Made by a program: the position numbers and the translations under genes
In this document: positions 34,817-45,900 of the stretch, one piece after another
Numbering within the stretch: the stretch's first letter is position 1
Layout: the number at the start of each line of letters is the position of its first letter
Notes under the pieces: model-generated
Databases searched by the model: none
The model's input: only the letters and a program-made list of their open reading frames with translations
What the model was told of the DNA's origin: nothing
From: Trachelipus rathkii
Lineage: Eukaryota > Arthropoda > Malacostraca > Isopoda > Trachelipodidae
Assembly (NCBI GenBank): GCA_015478945.1
Contig: JABUQX010057263.1
Location: 1 to 64,000 of the forward strand
Reading direction: 5' to 3'
DNA length: 64,000 nucleotides

Positions 34817-36067
34817 CGACAGTGTTCCCCATAGCTGGATTATAGAAGTATCAAAAATATACAAAATAAACAAAAAAATAGTACATTTTATAAAAGAAGG
34901 AATGAGGCAATGGAAGGTCAATTTAAGACTAAGATATGAAGAGGGACTCATTGAGGTAGAAAAAATCAATATAAAAAGAGGGATCTTCCAGGGGGATTCG
35001 CTATCTCCACTGCTCTTCATTTTGGCCATTAACCCTTTAAGCAATTTAATAAATAAATTACAAAATGGATACAAAATTAACGCACGCAATGAAAAATCAA
35101 GCAGAATAATCTCGCATCTGTTCTATATGGATGACCTAAAATTATTATGCCCCCAAATAGACAATGAAACAATCAAGAGGTGGAGGAGTGAAGAAGTTCT
35201 CGGAGGATATATGTATGGAGTTTGGACTGGATAAATGTGCTTTCCTTACACTCCGGAAAGGGAGAAGAACGGAGAACGAAAACATCACAATTGACGATAC
35301 CATCATACGACAACTGGAACAAGAGAATACTTACAAATATCTAGGAGTGGAGGAGTCGGAGAAGGTGGAACATAAGGTGATGAAAGAGAAATTGGAAAGA
35401 GAATATTTAAAAAGGACCAAGGCAATATTAAAATCAGAATTAAGTGCTAGGAATAAAATAGAGGCCATTAAGACTTTGGCTGTACCTGTCATCCTGTACA
35501 GTTGTGGAGTGATTGACTGGTTCCAGGAAGACCTCAACAAGATCGATGTTAAAACGAGAAAAATGTTAAATGCGCACAAAATGATTTATAGGGGACAAAT
35601 TTTGTCTAGAATGTACACGGAACGTAGAGAAGGAGGCATGGGGTTGGTGGAAATAGAATACATATACAAAAGAGAAGTAATAGGGTTGGGCCAATACCTG
35701 GAAGGCGCAGAAAGCAAATTCCTCCAATGGGTGTACCAACATGAAAGAGGCAAGCCAACAACAAACCCAATAATTAAAAAAGAAAACGGACTACATGAAT
35801 GTGAACAACATTAGAGTGGAACAAGACCAAAGGTGGGAGGAAAAAACGCAAAAGGAAAAGACAAAAATATTAAAAGTGAAATTCGAAGCAGAGAGGAAGA
35901 AGAAACATATAAACCAGTGGAGACAACAAGTAATGGCCATCCAAAACTTTAATAAAGAGAGTAACGAAGAAGGAAAGAAGAAAAAGAATCCTTTATACCT
36001 TAGGTCTAAGGTTTGAACCAGAATAAAGGATTATAACCTCCAAGGAAAGAAATTTGGAGAAAAAAAA
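34817..36067 (+). pseudogene. 5'-truncated R2/R4-like LINE: RT and C-terminal part
   Basis: Coding similarity starts in mid-RT with DSVPHSWIIEV (34817). GIFQGDSLSPLLFILAINPL (about 34984) and HLFYMDDLKLL with intact YMDD (about 35121-35145) follow. One frameshift near 35170-35220 leads to MEFGLDKCAFL and a thumb with KYLGVEE. The conserved tail has VKTRKMLNAHKM and ERREGGMGLVEIE (to 35814), and a Lys/Glu-rich end in a third frame (to 36016). By memory these blocks fit the R2/R4-type endonuclease lineage of LINEs better than Jockey or CR1, but the endonuclease itself is not readable. It ends in a hairpin (35987-36032) and an A8 run. Only two frameshifts suggest a fairly recent insertion; 5' truncation is usual for target-primed reverse transcription. 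Confidence 0.85.
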
Positions 36068-36143
36068 TATTTGAATGTTCTGAGTGCGGCGAGTGTAATC
36101 AGAAAGGAAACTTAAAAAGACATTTTGCGCATCTAAAAAATTA
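36068..36143 (+). pseudogene. Zinc-finger unit beyond the LINE
   Basis: ECSECG-ECNQKGNLKRHFAH is the same finger type, with one residue deleted after CG and an altered second His spacing. It resumes directly after the LINE A-tail, which shows that the LINE split a longer finger array. Confidence 0.8.
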
Positions 36144-36812
36144 AAAAGTGAAAAAGGTTAACATAAAAAATTGTTTCCAGGGATAAACCCCTAATGCTGG
36201 CCCCCACATTGCTGGAGAGAGAGTTGAGGAAGAATGGGACAAGACTCCTTGGAGCATAGCAATTGATCTCGAGAAATAGTTGGAGCCGAGAAGGTTCCTA
36301 CAACAGAATATCAAGAAAAGCAAAGCAAATCTTCCAATAAGTGGGCTGTTGGGCGAGTGCAGTAGTCACCACAGTATACTGAAATAAAAAAAAAAAAAGC
36401 TTACACTTCGAATCTTTGAGGAGGAGAAAAATACATTGCTTTGAAGCCCCCCCCCCAAAAAAAACAAAACAAAAAAAAACGAATTATTCTAGAAAGCACA
36501 ACTTATTCAGACTGGTCGGTGAATTCGGACAGGGCGGCCAGATCATTTTGCTCAATGGAAAAGCAGATCTTCCATTAAATGGGCTGTTAGGTGGGTACAT
36601 TGCTGATCACAGTCTACTGGATCAAGTCGCTCATTTCTTCGCAAAAAATTTCGGCTCGTTTCGTTAGCTCCAAACTCAGGCGCTTACGCTGTCGGGCGGG
36701 TTTATTTGGGGCTAAAAAATACCTGAAAAGTTTTGGACTTTGATAAAGGATTAAATATTTGGCGCTAGCAAATACCTGAAAATCCTCTTATGCCTAAGAG
36801 TGTAAACACTAG
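36144..36812. repeat. Dispersed ~57-bp block, copies 2 and 3, with A- and C-runs
   Basis: Copies at 36331-36385 (CCAATAAGTGGGCTGTTGGG) and 36568-36625 (CCATTAAATGGGCTGTTAGG) match 33841-33899. Copy 2 is followed by an A13 run, then C9 and A-rich runs (36448-36480). A 13-bp direct repeat AAATACCTGAAAA lies at 36716 and 36769. Confidence 0.7.
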
Positions 36813-36905
36813 TGATGTATCAGTATCCGGCCGGATATCCTGCATTTTCAAAAAACCCCAACTCTGGCAGGATATTTTCAATACCGGCCGCATGCCGGAT
36901 CTTTC
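36813..36905 (+). mobile_element. hAT-like transposon end
   Basis: TAGTGATGTATCAGTATCCG begins a GC-rich palindromic block (CCGGCCGG at 36837, ACCGGCCGCATGCCGGAT near 36882). TAGTGATG-type starts with nested CCGG or CATCCGC repeats are also seen at 19635 and 47152 here. No matching right end was found, so its link to the downstream gene is open. Confidence 0.5.
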
Positions 36906-37588
36906 TAGAAGGAATTGAACATTTTTTTTCCTAAAAAAATCAGAACATTTAGTTTCTTACAGAATAATCTATTTATTAGTTTTAAATATAGTTAACTTTA
37001 ATATCAACTAATTAAGAAATAGTCGTATACACATAAGTAGGAAATGCATTATTGTGATATTTTAAATTGTACTCTTAAGATCTTTTAACAAATGATGTAG
37101 TTTTTTAATATTTAAAATGGTTGATTTTAATATTTATACATGTTTATAAACTTGATTGCAGTAATACTTTTTATAAAATTATTTAAGAGATTTTAAATCG
37201 ATCCTTAAGTTAATTACTATGTATAACACTGGGGAGTAAATTTCAATTTTTTGTCTATTGAAATAGATTTGAAAATGAATTATAGGTAATTTGTGTGCAC
37301 TGAGCACGAATTTTCACTCGGTTTTGCTCTATAGGTCCTGATTTTGCTCAGCACCTCTCCTCCTTCATCGTATTCATAGAAAGGTTTTTTTCTCAATACT
37401 TCCAAAAACAAAAAAAAATTTTGCAGTTACACATATGCAACTAGGTTATTATCTAGGTATTTGTACCTATTGTTATAGTATTGTTGTATTTTGTCTATAT
37501 TTATATAAAACGCCCTACAAAAATTTTTAAATTGTATAAGTTTTAGCCCATTTTAATATTAGTAAAGTAAGCTATAAATCTCATATAA

Positions 37589-37686
37589 TTCTAGAATTTT
37601 CTCGAAGCTTCCTGTTTTCTGCAGAATATTCTAAAGCGACACCGAAAATATATATAAAAGCGACTCGTTTCCGGAGTTATTCAGTC
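37589..37686 (+). promoter_or_regulatory. Heat-shock promoter: HSE array, TATA box and initiator
   Basis: 37589-37611 is a perfect heat-shock element: five alternating triplets TTC, GAA, TTC, GAA, TTC, each separated by two bases. Two further triplets in the same 5-bp register, GAA (37624) and TTC (37629), extend it. TATAAAAG lies at 37653-37660, and an initiator TCAGTC at 37681-37686 places +1 about 30 bp downstream. Between them CTCGTTTCCGGAG resembles the paused region of insect hsp70 promoters as I remember it. A (CAGT)n-rich leader follows (37692-37725). No Hsp70 coding sequence lies downstream; the next gene is the mobile-element gene at 38024-39705. Confidence 0.85.
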
Positions 37687-37875
37687 AAATATCAGTCAGT
37701 CAGTCAGCTGGTCGGTCAGTCAGTTGAGTTTAATTTTAATTGATTTAGTGACTAATTTTGTCATCGTGATTTAATAACTGATTTAATTAGACGTAATTTA
37801 TATTGTACCTACTCATTCGCGTATGTAGTTTAATTTCATAAGTATCTATTTAAGCCAATTTTTGTGTTTATATTT

Positions 37876-37879
<4 letters not shown>

Positions 37880-37915
<36 letters not shown>
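37880..37915 (+). repeat. T36 homopolymer
   Basis: A run of 36 T directly after a good acceptor-like TATATTTCAG (37869-37878). With GTATGT at about 37820 it might bound a small 5' UTR intron of the heat-shock transcript; this is only a possibility. Confidence 0.9.
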
Positions 37916-37917
<2 letters not shown>

Positions 37918-38023
37918 TTAATTAATAATTAATTAATAGCTTTAGATACATTTACAAATTGGCAGAACAATCACACTAGAGTGTTCAAATTCAAAAACAA
38001 AACCTTGATTTGTTCTGCTATAT

Positions 38024-39705
38024 ATGTGGAATTTTACACTTGCACATCAACGAGTAAATATAACTGTCTTTTTAAAAAAAAAAAAAACTTTCTTACCCTA
38101 TTATGACATAAATTTGAGGGACCAAGATAAAACGTGGCTCCGCTTAAAGCCTGCACTATATGCATTCAAAAACTGCAACATTAGACAAAGGCTTCGGATT
38201 CAAAAATACCATTTAGAGGTCCGATGGTAAGTTTGTGATTTCATAATACTAAACTACGTAATTTAATCACTAGTGTACTATAGCTTACCTAAATGCTATT
38301 GTAACTTTGGTACAAAAACAAGAATTTGCAGAAAGGTTTTATAAGAATATCAAATATTGCATAAGTTTGAAACACAGAAATGTTAAATCTTTGGGTGATA
38401 ACTTTTGATAAAATTATTTAACGCTTTACAATTTTTTTTACATATCAGGTGTGGCGAGAGTCTACTAACCACTAGACCAATTGTTACTTGGCTTTGTCAA
38501 GACTTTGGGCTTCACCAGGAAAAATAAACATTGTATCGAGTACCCAGATTTCTACACCGCTATACGACCAGTTCCCATTCCAAAATATAAGGGTTTGCCA
38601 ACTCGAGAATTAGATGATGTTCCTGAAGATATTGTTATGAACTCTGAGGAGTCAGAGACCGATTTTGACCCCAGCGTATTTGAAAGTCAAAACGATCGGC
38701 AGAAGTTTTACTAGGCCGGGTTAAATGATCTTGCCAAAAAAGACTTGAAGAGAAAAACGTGCTTACTTCAACCACACACACACATTCCATTTTACAGAAA
38801 AAGAAAAGTGGAACTTCTAGAATATTTTAGAACAGAAGATAGTTTAGTTTATTGCTGCGACATACCCGGTTTGTTAAAAGAGATTTTGGTTGAGTCTTAC
38901 TATCCAAATGATTGGTGCTTGTTTTTAGACAGTTCGAAAAAAAAAAGTTTAAGTTTGTGTTGTTGCAAAATAGCAATCTATACGGCTCGCTACCTGTTGG
39001 GCACAACGAAATTAAAAGAAAAATATGAACATATAAAGTTTTTAAATCTTATCAAATATAGGAGCACGAGTGGATCATATGTGTTTCCTTAAAATGGTTA
39101 ATTTTCTGCTAGGACAACAAGGAATTTATACTAAATATCCCCGCTTCCTTTGCTTATGGGACGGCAAAACATTATTTCAAACATCTTGCAGCAAGAACAT
39201 CGCTTACTGTCTTAGAAAAAAATTTAATTAATCCACCTTTAGTGAGCAGAGAGAAAATTATATTTCATCTGCTTATCAAACTAGGCCTCGTTAAACAATA
39301 TGTAAAAAAACTTTAGAAACGAACGGCGAGTGTTTTAAATATAAAATTTCAAAATTACCAAATTTAAATTAGGATAAAAAATCAAGGCGATAATTTTCAA
39401 TTGCCTGCAAATAAGAACATTAATTAAAGACAGCAATTTTCCTATCATGAATGAATGTATAAAAAAAATGCCTGGTTCTTATTTGTCGACTTGGTAGAAA
39501 ACTTTTTAGGGCAGATAATTGCGAAGAAATCGTAAAAAAAAACAATTAAAAGAAAGTTACGAACAAGGGGAGAGATTTCCACCAAGATATCAAAGTTATG
39601 GAGGAATGGTCCCAAGGGTTCTGGGGTTCCCACTTGATGACTGATTACTGTGGGTGCTTGAAAAGAGACCTGCCACCAACAATAAAATACGCTAGAAAGT
39701 CTTAA
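38024..39705 (+). pseudogene. Mobile-element-associated gene of a widespread metazoan family (GERFHQD-type), broken
   Basis: A spliced gene with 38024-38226 as one exon. A strong donor, TG|GTAAGT (38227), and acceptor CATATCAG (38448) bound a 222-bp intron. Joining them keeps the frame for 27 codons before a frameshift. In order, later frames show an acidic linker (VPEDIVMNSEESETDFDPSV), VYCCDIPGLLKEILVESYYP (38849-38908), WCLFLDSSKK, KYEHIKFLNLIKY, LVKQYVKK, QIRTLIKDSNFP, and a C-terminus GERF..QD.. then GFWGSHLMTDYCW ending at TAA 39703-39705. I recognise this order from a family present in many copies in arthropod genomes, unnamed as far as I know and probably a transposase. At least four frameshifts or stops are present, so this copy is dead. 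It follows the heat-shock promoter, and AATAAA (39704) overlaps its end. Confidence 0.75.
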
Positions 39706-39709
39706 TAAA
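39704..39709 (+). terminator. Poly(A) signal AATAAA of the mobile-element gene
   Basis: It overlaps the TAA stop (39703-39705), and another AATAAA lies at 39681-39686. A signal this close to the stop suits a compact transposon gene. Confidence 0.5.
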
Positions 39710-39889
39710 AGAAAACTTTTGCCACCGTGAAAGTTTTTTTTGTTTTTTGTTTTTTATATAAAGTCATTTCTATCTTTATAATGTAATTATACTGTAATTT
39801 GAATCTTTTTGTATTCATGAAACTTGAAAAAATTTCTTATCACATGATTTACTTTTATTTCTCGGGAAAAATTTGGATTTGAATCAGTG

Positions 39890-39999
39890 TTCGTTCGTAC
39901 ATGTGTCTACCCAAGCCGACTGGCTTTGTTGAGTAACATGGCTGTGGGTAGCGATGCCACTCAAGCCTGTCAGCTTGATTAGACAAATGTACGAACGAA
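39890..39999. repeat. 110-bp foldback (hairpin) element
   Basis: The outer arms TTCGTTCGTACATGTGTCT (39890-39908) and AGACAAATGTACGAACGAA (39981-39999) pair with one mismatch. Inner segments (CCCAAGCCGACTGGCTT and its counterpart near 39960-39975) also pair imperfectly, leaving a small centre with GTGGGTAGCGATGCCAC. It lies directly before a TA array and looks like a tiny MITE. Confidence 0.8.
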
Positions 40000-40005
40000 G
40001 ACGCG

Positions 40006-40011
<6 letters not shown>

Positions 40012-40095
<84 letters not shown>

Positions 40096-40099
40096 TATC
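40012..40099. repeat. TA microsatellite
   Basis: About 85 bp of TA with two phase breaks. Tyr/Ile frames on both strands are artefacts. Confidence 0.95.
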
Positions 40100-40569
40100 C
40101 CCCCAGTCGATCGCTCACCTTGTAGTGGTTGGGGGGCTCTCTGGGATGCTGTTGGGCGGGATATACGGATATACCACCCGCCCTTCAGGGTCCTATAGCG
40201 AATGGGCGGTTTTTTTTTTTTTTTTTTTTTTTTTTCTTTCCCCAGAGAGGTAGATGAGTTGAACGCCAATGACACCCTTCCTTACGGAGGGGGCATTGCG
40301 TCACTGTGCTGAAGGGGTGTGAGCCGCATAACCTGTTTGTGATTCGGTGCACACGACCAGCACCAGGTTTTGGTCTTTTTCCCTGACCCCTCTGGACATC
40401 TATAATAAGAGACTCCCCGCCGCTTAGCGCGGTTTCCTCCGGGCACAAACCTCATAGGGCTCGACACACATGAGGGGGGACCCTTTAATATAATATACAC
40501 ATGATAACCTTACGAAGCCTCGGAGCCTGATGGATTTAAGATTCCCGAACCTGGACCGATAAATGACTA

Positions 40570-42850
40570 CTCTTTTGAATTGCACTTTCGAACATTGATG
40601 CCGTGTCTTCCCCCCACTTCACTGGAAGGCCTTGCCTGTCTCCGGCGATCAGTTCGCCTGGCACGCCCTCTGCATCCCAGGTGCCCAAACGTTCGGGCCA
40701 ATCCGGCAAAGGTGCCCCTCGTCACAGTCGTTCTCATTCCCGTTCACTCCATATGCTGCACCCTCTCCGAATGTCAGCAGATACATCATTCCCGATTTAT
40801 TACTTTGCGATCCAATACCTCCAAAGCTCTTACTGAGCACAGAACCATTCTTCTTATAATGCACTGAAAAAGCTTTATGGAGTTGAAGACCCTCCAGTCA
40901 ATTTAATGAGAAATGGGTCCAATCTCGTTCAAGCTACTACTACCCGATATCAAAGTTCTATTCTGTCATTCCTAACGTCTCTTGATATTTCTCTTATTTC
41001 TACTCCCGATAAAATTAGAAACAATTAAAGGCACCATTTACTCTTATGAACAAAAATACGAAGATACAACTGTCATCTTAAGAAATCTCCACAGAAAAGA
41101 TTTCTCGCGTTACAAACGTTTATAGATTCCCCCTCGTGAGAAACTCCTGACAAAACCCAATCCTCGTTTTTATGCTGACCTTTAATACCCTCATCCACCT
41201 ACAAAGGTTGAAAATTGGTTTTACAAGTTACAGTGTTCGCACGTTTTTCCCTCGACCCAGACGTTGTTCAAATTCAAACGGTTGGGTCATCCCCGAAAAA
41301 TACTGTAGGGGACCGGTGAAAATATGCCCAGTCTGCGAAGAATTATTTCACACTCCCTGGGAAAATACCCCAAACTGTAGAAACTGTGGAGGACCCCACA
41401 GTGCTCTTTTCTTCAAATGCCCATCTTACCCTTGAACAGGAGTTTCTGGATTATGCACCTTACACAAAATGAGGCAGAGAGATTGCCATACGCCAGGTTT
41501 GATGAAAAAATATCCTTACAAGACCAAAAGCGATCCTACGCCACAATCACTGCTACCCCCACTCCCCAGCGTTGCTAATCCACCCACACAAACTCATCCC
41601 AGCAGAACTCCTCCCCAAAATCCCAGTGAAACTCAGGCAGCTACTGTACCCTATCTGCGTATTGTCCACGCCACCGACTCCTCAAATGAACAAAAGCAGC
41701 CCTTGACTCATTCTCTTGTCCAAAAAGCCATTACAACCCTATCCCGAGTACTAACCTTCAACAAACAGCATGGAAACTGAGCTGGTTCACCAACACAAAT
41801 CTCCTGGGGAAAAACACTTTCTTTTTCAGACACAACTGTCCCATGCCTACCCAATGAGTTCTCCAAACTTATGTAAGAACTGTCTCTTTGTCTCTTGATT
41901 CACCTCCCACCGTTACTCAAATTCCTGTAAAAAGATGTCCCCAAAGGCAAAGAAAAGAATAATCGCAAGTTAAAGATTATTCGTTAAAAAACAGAGCGTC
42001 CGAATTTTTAAACAAAAAAACACCACTAACCCCAGACGTAACAAACTGTAACTCAGAAGAGACCTCGCCATTAAGTCCAACTCAAGGCGGACCAAAATCA
42101 AACTACTTAATAGATTGTTACCCAGGCAATCGACAGCCTATCGGACCCAGCCTACCAATGAACCCTCTAATAGGTTGCAGGATACTCTAGCTCTTCCGAG
42201 TCTTCCTATAATTCTTCTTTCTGAATTTCCCATCTCAGCGCTCCCCAAGGGATTCTATATCCAGATGAAATAGAAAACAGCTCCCAAATGGAGCTTGATG
42301 TGATGAACCACTCTCTTTCTAATACTTTCTGCGCTTCCGAGAAAGGCGAATGGAAGACTGTCCAACGCAAACGCCGCAAGCGCTCTAAGCGCTCTGGTTC
42401 TATTGAAGGCATGAAGGGAGCCCCAGAGGTCCCCATTTCTAACTTAAATCGTCCAATCTCCCAAAATCACTCCCATGACGAATTACTAGCAAAGTCTCCA
42501 GTATCGGAACTTGTCAATCCAACGAATCCCATATTGGAACCCTTTATCGCGACCCCAACTCCTTCTCAAAAAGATGACACCTTCCGTAACATCTTCCTTC
42601 CCCAGTTCCATGGAAGGCAACTCCACATCCCTTACACATTTCTGAATCTTCTTACTTGGCAGATACTGATTCCACTCCCAATTAATAAACACGAGCATTT
42701 TGGTTTCTCTTCTATTGACCAATCGAACCCACATAATAAGTTGGACTTGTTTGAACTCAACTATCTCTCGATATTCATGGTGAAGCTCTTTTCACCAAAA
42801 TACATCTGAAAACTCCTCCCTAAAAGAGGTCATACAACCTAACAAATCTC
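40570..42850 (+). pseudogene. LINE ORF1 (gag-like, zinc-knuckle protein), broken
   Basis: Frames at 41172-41435 and 41469-41780 carry the diagnostic part: a degraded first CCHC knuckle, then EKYCRGPVKICPVCEE, a second Cys/His cluster, and NCRNCGGPHSALFFKCPSYP (20 residues, 41373-41432). The NCGGPHSA-x-x-x-x-CP ending is typical of LINE gag proteins, which bind element RNA. A frameshift at about 41436 separates it from LDYAPYTK and a Pro/Ser/Thr-rich tail. 42288-42809 keeps 173 residues with a basic patch (KTVQRKRRKRSKRSGS) and a Ser/Asn/Pro-rich part. This region matches 18118-18665. Confidence 0.8.
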
Positions 42851-42999
42851 TAGTGTATGACTACCCTTGCCCCCCAGGTTTTGTTCCCCCTCCTCGCCGA
42901 GACCCACGCCTCAACCTTCCCTCTTCAATCTGTATCCACCTCTAAAATTTTTTAAACCCCCCCCCCCCTAGCCAACATAGAGACAATTGTCTCTAATAG

Positions 43000-45900
43000 C
43001 ACCACCACCATAGATATTTCATAATCATTTCATGGACTACTTCCTTCAATTAGAAACTATGGCGCAAAATTGCAATTCCTTCAGAAGTATATAAGTACAA
43101 GCGTATTAACTAATAAAACATATTGTTACACCAAAGGTATATGTTGTGCAGGAACTTCGGACTATGTCATCGTGACTTCTTCAACCATCTGAATAAATCG
43201 CCGTTAACCTTATATAGAAATATGTGACAGATGATAGGGAGGGGCAGGAATACTCATTTACAAATCTATCTATCCCCTATCCCCCAGTCCCTTTGGTAAG
43301 CAGCGGCGCGGTAAGTAGCGGCAAGAAATTTATTCCAGATTATAAAGGCACGCTGCTGCAAAGAAAAGTTGCGGCGGCCGATGTCGACTTAAAACTGATC
43401 TTGTTTTTAAACAGCTCCCTTACTCCGCGTTGTTTATACTAGGTGACTTCAACCTCCCGCCACCCATTATGGGGTGACTCTGTCACTTCATCTAAATCCA
43501 CAAGATCTTAATAGATCTTCTAACCCCCTTTTCCCTGGGATGGCTTAACACAGGGACTAACTATAAATGAACGTTTAGATACACACCACTTCTTCTTGTA
43601 TTGATATTTCCTTTTGTCCCATTCCCTTATGGATCGTTTTTCCTGGTCCCGCTTTGATATTTATTCGGCAGTGTCATTACCCAATAGCATTAAATGAGCT
43701 TGCTTCCAAGCCCAATGCAAAAACCAACTCCAGGCTGGCGTTATGATCGAGCTGAGTGCTCCTTTTTATCAGGCCACAGCTATCCTCTTTCTCCTTTTAA
43801 TAACCGATTTCTGTTGATGATGCCTTTGCTTCTTCCAGAAAGTAGTCATCTCGCAGGCGGAAGCTTGCATCCCTTGGTGGTCCCCCAGGCAGGCGGTCGG
43901 CAACCCTTGGTGGTCCCAAGAGTGCGAACAAGCCAACCGAGATAAGAAGAAACTCTACAAGCAATTAAACAAAAGGACCCGTACACCCCAAACTATGATT
44001 ATTTTTAAAGCAGCCGCAACGAGATCTCGGCGATTTAATCGTCAAACGCGTAAGCAATTTTTACAACTTACACTTCGACTGTTAACCCCACAACTCCCCT
44101 TCCTTTAGTGTGGGAAGTTACACAGAAAATTCGTCGATCTAATACTCCTCACCCACAGTCCTACCGTTATGGGCCTGATATAACTTGATACGATCTCCGC
44201 TTCCTTCGGGGGTAGCGATCGTAGGTTATAGCTTCGCTACGCCATTCGAGTTCATTTCCCTACACTGAAGCCTTTAAAAAACTGAGAACTGACACACCAC
44301 TGCCAGACTTTTCAACAGGGAAAAGGGAAGATCATACCTACAACCGTCTTTTACACTTCCAGAGTATCAAAACTGCACTGGCGAGGCAAAGACGGTGCTC
44401 TTGGTTCAGACATGATTTCGTATATTACATGCTCCCGTCATTATACATCCCTCAGCATCAGCATTTTTTGCTGGATCTATATAACAGAATCTGGATCGAA
44501 TCCTCTTTTCCATCTATTTGGACTACAGCTTTTGTAATCCCAATTCCCAAATCTGGGAAAGATCAGAAGCTGGCGATAACCAAAGACCAATTTCACTGAC
44601 CTGCCATACCTGTAATTAATGGAGAAAATGGTTTCAGGGTGCTTTCTCCCTGTCCTTCCGGAGAGTCGCCAAGCTTTTTCAAACTTCCAGTTTGGCTTTC
44701 GCAAAAATCGTTCGACCGCGGACCCCTTGTTAAAACTAGACCATGACATCCGGAAGCCTTCTCAACTGGTGGGATGGTTCTTGGTGTCTTTTTTGCCCTT
44801 GAAAAAGCTTACGACGCAACGTGGAGAACTGGGATCCTCCTTAAACTCCATTCTCTCGGTTTTCGCGGACAACTCCCTCTTTTCATCAAATGTCTTTTGT
44901 CAAACAGATCCATGCAAGTTCGGTGTTCTCTCTCCTATTCTGTCACGCCACTTTACTCTTGGTGAAGGCGTTCCGCAGGGTAGTGTTTAAAGTGTACTAC
45001 TATTTGCCTCGGATTTAATTGATATGTTACCTCTATTCCAGCGACTTTCAATTTTTCTCTATATGTCTATGACTTAACCATTATACATAGCCGGTGCCAG
45101 GCCGCCCTTTCTCGAACGGCAACTTAAACTAGCTATTGAAAATATTTCACGTGGGCTAGCTCCCATGCCTTCCATTTTTCTCCCACAAAACTCAGGCCAT
45201 GCTTTTTAAGAAAAAGGGAATCGAAGAACTTGCCACCTTCTTCCAGCGAACCTAACCTTATATGGTTCGCCCATGTTCTGTAACTTCACAGGTCAAATTT
45301 CTAGGCTCATCTAGAGACCACTTAACATATGCACGCATATTTAAACAACTAAAAACAACTTGTCATCGCACCCTTGACTTGTTACGTCATCTCGCCTCAA
45401 ATTCTTGGGGTGCTGATCGCCAATCCCTTTTACGTCTTAACGTTGCCCTAATCCGATCAAAACTGGATTATGGCTGTGCAGTATATGGGTCAGGCCTCCA
45501 CAACACTATTTTACACCTGTTAGATCCCATCAAACGAAGCGATCCGTTTCTCCACTGGGAAGCTTTTCGAATCGTCCCCCCCAAGTGAAGCCTGAAGTTT
45601 GAATCTAATGTGAGCCACTCTCTCTTTCGAAGAGAATACATCATGTACAAGTTATCTTCGTTTTCAAACCCCAATACCGCTGCTTTGACACCGTTTCTGC
45701 AGGAGGTACCTCAGAATTCCTAATTACTGGCCATTTTGCAAACAGTTCATAACATTCTTAATTTCCTAAACATCCCTTTTCAAAAGGTGCTGCCTTTTCT
45801 CTTACAACTAAGGTTTACAACCCTTGTCCTATTCCCCTCTCCTACCATTTGCTTGGCTCTGACATCTCTCTCGAAATCTGCCATTCCCTGCTCCCTGTTA

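Noticed and set aside
34902..35814. Two separate host genes
   Set aside because: They are consecutive frames of a single reverse transcriptase broken by a frameshift.
37589..38230. An Hsp70 gene
   Set aside because: The promoter is hsp70-like, but no Hsp70 N-terminal coding sequence (GIDLGTT-type) follows in any frame.
40580..40867. Overlapping genes with three plus frames and one minus frame
   Set aside because: All lie in the decayed 5' part of LINE ORF1; none has a domain of its own.
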